Origin: Pelobates cultripes
Taxonomy: Eukaryota > Chordata > Amphibia > Anura > Pelobatidae
Assembly (NCBI GenBank): GCA_933207985.1
Contig: OW240915.1
Coordinates: 276,845,524 to 276,909,523 of the forward strand
Direction: 5' to 3'
DNA: 64,000 nucleotides
The position numbers and the translations under genes were made by a program. The notes under the pieces are model-generated. The model was given only the letters and a program-made list of their open reading frames with translations. It searched no databases and was not told where the DNA came from. This document shows, one piece after another, positions 60,202-64,000 of the stretch. Position 1 is the first letter of the stretch. The number at the start of each line of letters is the position of its first letter.

Positions 60202-60901
60202 AAAAAGAGAGTAAATACAGGGATTCTCACCAAAAAACCAAGTGAAAATCACTGTATAATCTGGATATAAAGGTAGTCATATTGGTAAAAAAAGTACTTG
60301 TGGTAGGAGTACTGCAGCTAGGTAGGTATCTTGACCAGAAAATATATAAATGACAACCTAGTAAGATATGCTCCTATGTCTACAAGTATGGAGCAGCTCA
60401 AAAGAATCTGTATCCAAGCAGAAACAAAGTAAATAGATAAAAAGTAGCTTTATTAAATTGGCTATCAAAGTGAAAGCTCTGCTGAATCGTTAACTATATG
60501 GAGTCTGCTACGTAGAGACACAGTCTATCCCAGTAAAGGGTATACCCTGTAAGGTGTGTGATATCAAGAATAAAGTATAGACATCTGCCCTATCCAAGGG
60601 GGTGGGCAAAAGTCACCTATCCCTAAGAAAAACAGGATAGCAAAAACTTACCCTAATTCCTCGAGAGGTGTGGCATGATATAGCTCAGATGGAGGACAGC
60701 CTCAAAATATACCTGGGAGACAGATACTAGCAAAGTATGAGGGAGAGAGGAAAAGTAGTAATAAGAAATCTAGTGCTAGATAAAATGAACTGGCAATCAT
60801 TATGTTAAATAGCATCTCTCCCTTCAAAACTAGCTAGATAGACGTGGGAGCAAAAAGTAATAGAAATTATAACAACATATTGATAAAACAAGCATGCTTA
60901 A

Positions 60902-60973
60902 CCCCTTAAGGACACATGACATGTGTGACATGTCAGGATTCCCTTTTATTCCAGAAGTTTGGTCCATAAGGGG
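60902..60973. mobile_element. 72-bp piggyBac-type miniature element
   Basis: TTAA at 60898-60901 and 60974-60977 flank CCCCTTAAGGAC...GTCCATAAGGGG. The middle is a short palindrome (acatgacatgtgtgacatgt). It shares ends with 17637-19760 and is the smallest version in this window. Confidence 0.75.
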
Positions 60974-60991
60974 TTAAAAAGCAAATGAGAC

Positions 60992-61113
60992 GTGCTGAGT
61001 GGCCATAACCCACAGAGAAGAATGCCCGACTGGCCCCCTGACGAAGGTGCACTTGAAACTGCACCGAAACACACATTGGACGTTCTTTTCCGTGGGTTAT
61101 GGGGACTGAGCAC
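60992..61113. repeat. Hairpin element with 'cgaagg...cgaaac' loop
   Basis: 'gtgctgagtggccataaccc' pairs with 'gggttatggggactgagcac'. A smaller hairpin (gtgcacttgaaactgcac) sits in the middle. No coding. Confidence 0.6.
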
Positions 61114-61185
61114 TGAACTTTAACTATCATCACTTTTTTAGTGTCTCAGGAGGAACTGACTATTTATCCTTCGTTTGTTTGGGGT

Positions 61186-61230
<45 letters not shown>

Positions 61231-61309
61231 AAGTATAATGGCACTCACCCTTGCTGGTGACACAGTAGTTAGCTCAATGCCCTGGTGCTATCCCACGCTG
61301 AACTTATAT

Positions 61310-61481
61310 ACAATATATACATGGAAAGGATGCACTCTCTGGTCTTCCAAAGTTAGAAAAATATTTATTCCATCAAACGGCATATAGTAAAGTGATCACT
61401 TTACTATATGCCGTTTGATGCAATAAATACTTTTCTAACTTTGGAAGACCAGAGAGTGCATCCTTTCTATGTATATATTGT
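61310..61481. repeat. Near-perfect 172-bp palindrome
   Basis: The two 86-base halves meet at AGTGATCACT (axis 61395/61396) with very few mismatches: 'tggaaaggatgcactctctg' on the left and 'cagagagtgcatcctttcta' on the right. It is followed by a TA array that carries the LTR-like element. Confidence 0.85.
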
Positions 61482-61505
61482 GTGTGTGTATATATATATA
61501 TATAT

Positions 61506-62347
61506 TGTGATAAAGTGAAGGCAGATAGGCCTTTTAACCCCAGGGGAAGTGTAGTTTGTGTGATGTAGTTTTACGTGTAGTTTGTGTGATGCACAACACA
61601 AAGCTTTGTTTAGTTATGGGCCCCTGGGGTGGAGTATTTGGAGAGAAGGGTGGGCCAATGCTCCACTCCACAGTTTAGTGGTTTTCTGGGGAGACGTAGA
61701 TCCAGGCCAGGGTTTTTTGGACCGTCTCCAACCCACTGCTCAGCTGCAGTTAATGAGCTGTTGCAGTGGGAATAAACCCCTCCCTGCTAGGCAGGTAAAG
61801 GAGAGGGATTGCTGGCTTCCTCCCCGGAAGCAGGTAGGAGAGAGGCTGTTCTCTCCAAATAGAGAGTCAAGGAGAGTAGGCACTGGGAGTGCAGAAAGGA
61901 AGCAGTCAAGGCTGGCTTGGAGCACTAGGAGTGCAGAAAGGAAAGCAGTCAGGGCAAGGCTGGCTTGGAGCACTGGGAGTGCATGAGGAAGCAGTCAAGG
62001 CTGGCTTGGAGCACTGGGAGTGCAGAAAGGAAAGCAGTCAGGGCAAGGCTGGCTTGGAGCACTGGGAGTGCAGAAAGGAAAGCAACAGGCTAGCTAGCAG
62101 AGTGTTGCTATCTAATAAGGTAAGTGCAATATGTTTTTGTTAGTTTAACCCTGATAGAGAGGGATATAAAAGTGAGTAAGTGCTCAGACGAGCTAGGTTT
62201 TTGTTTAAAGGGAAACCTGTTATATTTATGTTTTCATTTGCTGCTGCCCCACATGTAAACTTACAAATAAAGTGCCTGGAATGAAGTTGCATTGAAAGAC
62301 TGTGCATGTTTTGCCCTAGAGGACCGTGCTACCTGCAGACAAAGATC

Positions 62348-62350
<3 letters not shown>
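61506..62350. mobile_element. Solo LTR-like element inserted in a TA microsatellite
   Basis: It starts TGTGATAAAG and ends AAAGATCACA (perfect TGTGAT/ATCACA inverted termini), is 845 bp long, and is flanked on both sides by TA repeats, so the target duplication cannot be read. A polyadenylation-type AATAAA lies near 62268, suggesting + orientation. The middle contains the minisatellite listed next. No internal retroviral genes flank it. The 61582-61986 frame has no recognised domain. Confidence 0.65.
61884..62090. repeat. Higher-order minisatellite in the LTR-like element
   Basis: Alternating units of about 42 and 48 bases ('gcactgggagtgcagaaagg', 'agcagtcaaggctggcttgg', with 'gggcaa' inserted in the longer form) give two A-B pairs plus a partial unit. 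Confidence 0.75.
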
Positions 62351-62382
<32 letters not shown>

Positions 62383-62384
<2 letters not shown>

Positions 62385-63058
62385 CAAATACAGGGTGCGC
62401 TAAGTTGAACAATGAGAGATAATAAACAAAAATCAGCAATAATATAAAGAGTCTCTTAAAGTACAGTGAAGACCTGGAGTGTATATTCTTCAGTCCTTGC
62501 TTTGAATCCTCAGTGGTAAATTTGAAATAAATATAAAGAGCTATGCCCAGCTCTAGATAAAACAGCATACAGTGGTATTTAATACTCCCCACATGTAGGA
62601 TATAACTGGACACTTGGAGGTGTATCCTCAAGACTTCTTACAGCATTCCAGATAAGCGTCAGCATATAAAATATATAAAAGGGGGAAAAACTCAATGGTG
62701 CAATAACGTAGGTTAACTGCAACAACAGACAACACTGAGGTCCTAAGAGTGCCAACTTACAATTGGGAGAGCTATAACCAGCTCTGAGTAAAACAGCATA
62801 CAGTGGTATTTAAACTCCCCACATGTAGGATATCCCTCTAGCGATGCTTGCAGTGCCAGTCTTATGAAATAAGAATCACAAGAGAGGGCCCATAGTGTTT
62901 ACCGTATAAAAAATAGCAGTGAAAGGTAAAATGAAACGTACTTACAGTGGTCAAAGCAGCCACACTGCTCTATGAACCAGGCATAGGTGGAATAATCCCC
63001 ACCAGGGATTTCTTTTGTAGTACTGGATCTTTAAAATGATAAAAAATTAGCCAGGATA
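62383..63058. mobile_element. Left-half relative of the giant foldback element
   Basis: Two blocks of 'aacagcatacagtggtattt' (starting 62561 and 62790), each followed by 'ccccacatgtaggatat', give an internal tandem of about 230 bp. The far end ('gtggaataatccccaccagg') matches the loop-proximal arm at 25940. The element is cut off by minus-strand LINE sequence after 63058. Confidence 0.5.
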
Positions 63059-63059
63059 A

Positions 63060-64000
63060 AACAGAAGTAGCCTGCTTTCCACAGCTTGAGACATGCACCA
63101 AAAAGCCTCAAAACAAATGCAAACAATTTCCAGAATGGCTCCAAAACTCAATGCAAAAGCTGCTCCAACACCTCCACACTCGACGCCACGTGCAACCCAC
63201 AACCCCGAAATGCTATTATGCACAAGGCTGGAAAGATGAAGAGTGTATTGGGATTCCAGCGATAGCCAGCTTAGCTCTTTTAAAGGACCACTGTAGTGCC
63301 CTGAGGGTGCCCCCACCCTCAGGGACCCCCTACCGCCCGGCTCTGGAAAGGGGAAAAGGGTTAAAACGTACCTTTTTCCAGCACTGGGCGGGGAGCTCTC
63401 CTCCTCCGATCCTCCTCCGATCCGCCCCATCGGCTGAATGCGCACGCGCGGCAAGAGCTGCGCGCGCATTCAGCCGGTCGCATAGGAAAGCATTAATAAT
63501 GCTTTCCTATGGATGCTTGCGTGCTCTCACTGTGAAAATCATGCAAGCGCCTCTAGCGGCTGTCAATGAGACAGCCGCTAGAGGCTTTGGGGGAAGGCTT
63601 AACCCATTGATAAACATAGCAGTTTCTCTGAAACTGCTATGTTTATAAAACAATGGGTTAACCCTAGAAGGACCTGGCACCCAGACCACTTCATTAAGCT
63701 GAAGTGGTCTGGGTGCCTAGAGTGGTCCTTTAACATGTCACAGTGGTGGGTAAAGTAATTACATTCTAGTACAAAGTGGCAGAATGAATTATATAACGTA
63801 TTAAGTTTATTAAGGTGGGTTGGCGGTGTGGGAGCATACACTACATCCCCATTATCAATGACCAGCATTAGCATTTGTTGCACTGTTTCCTTAATGTAGG
63901 GCTTAGGCAGGATTTGTTTCTGTTCAGGGAATCTAGTTTTGGGTAAAGTTTTGAAGAGATTTTTTTAATGTGAAGGCCAAAGGATAGATTGGGGTCTAGC
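63060..64000 (-). pseudogene. L2-like LINE fragment interrupted by a TTAA MITE
   Basis: The minus strand encodes the same C-terminal region as 44530-44790: LMLVIDNGDVVYAPTPPTHL, 'NKLNTLYNSFCHFVLECN' and, beyond the insertion, LSWLSLESQYTLHLSSLV. A mobile element occupies 63284-63729 within the codons for the 'CDMLK|E' junction. The coding match fades below about 63170. The fragment runs off the window at 64000. Confidence 0.8.
63284..63729. mobile_element. TTAA-flanked MITE, family B, copy 2 (446 bp)
   Basis: TTAA at 63280-63283 and 63730-63733. The ends AGGACCACTGTAGTGCC and (reverse complement of the right) AGGACCACTCTAGGCACC match copy 1. The internal GC-rich hairpins include 'gaatgcgcacgcgcggcaag' and its partner. 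The surrounding LINE, compared with 44655-44685, restores a continuous sequence when the element plus one TTAA is removed. Confidence 0.88.

Larger units (their letters stand above)
45834..64000 (+). other. Last partial intron or downstream region; no exon found
   Basis: No stretch with both acceptor/donor signals and coiled-coil coding character was seen after E10. Intervals without a recognised element include 46010-46990, 47860-48960, 49500-50010, 50380-52130, 52760-53980, 56900-60030 and 60240-60900. They are AT-rich, with scattered short frames that I regard as chance. Confidence 0.5.

Noticed and set aside
61582..62143. Open frames of 134 and 84 aa with repeated Trp-Ser and Glu-Ser segments
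   Set aside because: They lie within an LTR-like element and its minisatellite; the repeats come from the DNA tandem units and show no known domain.

Overview
This looks like vertebrate nuclear DNA, most likely from a frog (anuran amphibian). The base composition is AT-rich, genes are split by long introns with GT-AG junctions, and about half of the recognisable content is transposon debris. That debris includes CR1, L2-like and L1-type LINEs, Tc1/mariner, hAT and TTAA-flanked (piggyBac-type) elements, foldbacks and long TA, CA and GA microsatellites. The anuran assignment is an inference from this repeat mix and was not tested by any search. No rRNA, tRNA, CRISPR array, riboswitch, operon or bacterial-type signal was seen.

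The only host gene I can support lies on the + strand and covers most of the window. Ten internal exons (102-185, 2329-2475, 7901-8068, 10768-10947, 31057-31140, 32498-32665, 38895-38978, 39457-39624, 41437-41679, 45603-45833) join in one frame into 519 codons of almost pure alpha-helical coiled coil. Neither a start nor a stop codon is included, so both ends of the gene lie outside. All exons are phase 0. Each begins with an aliphatic codon (Ile, Val or Leu) and ends with Gln, Glu or Lys. Eight of ten have lengths divisible by 21 nt (whole heptads), and exons five to eight alternate 84/168/84/168 nt. I cannot name the gene. A long structural coiled-coil protein such as PMFBP1 or a member of the CCDC group is possible.

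Introns by region: 2.5-7.9 kb holds a SINE-like repeat, a foldback with a telomere-like core and a decayed LINE. 8.0-10.8 kb holds TTAA-flanked elements. The 20-kb intron (10.9-31.1 kb) holds the most complex nests: a TTAA element containing a hAT element containing a foldback (13.1-14.75 kb), a 2.1-kb piggyBac-type element inside a palindrome (17.5-19.8 kb), and a large palindrome carrying an L1-type element with an intact ORF1 but no ORF2, itself split by a solo LTR (25.4-29.8 kb). The 32.7-38.9 kb intron has a CR1 fragment, a Tc1 end, a 3' relic of the same L1 family and a second large piggyBac-type copy. The 41.7-45.6 kb intron holds a sense-oriented L2-like LINE. From 45.8 kb to the end there is no recognisable exon, only hAT, Tc1, foldback, LTR, TTAA and LINE pieces.

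The most notable observations are the heptad-quantised exon design, the ORF1-only L1-type element and its dated nest, and a TTAA element at 63.3-63.7 kb whose uninterrupted target sequence is present elsewhere in the same window.
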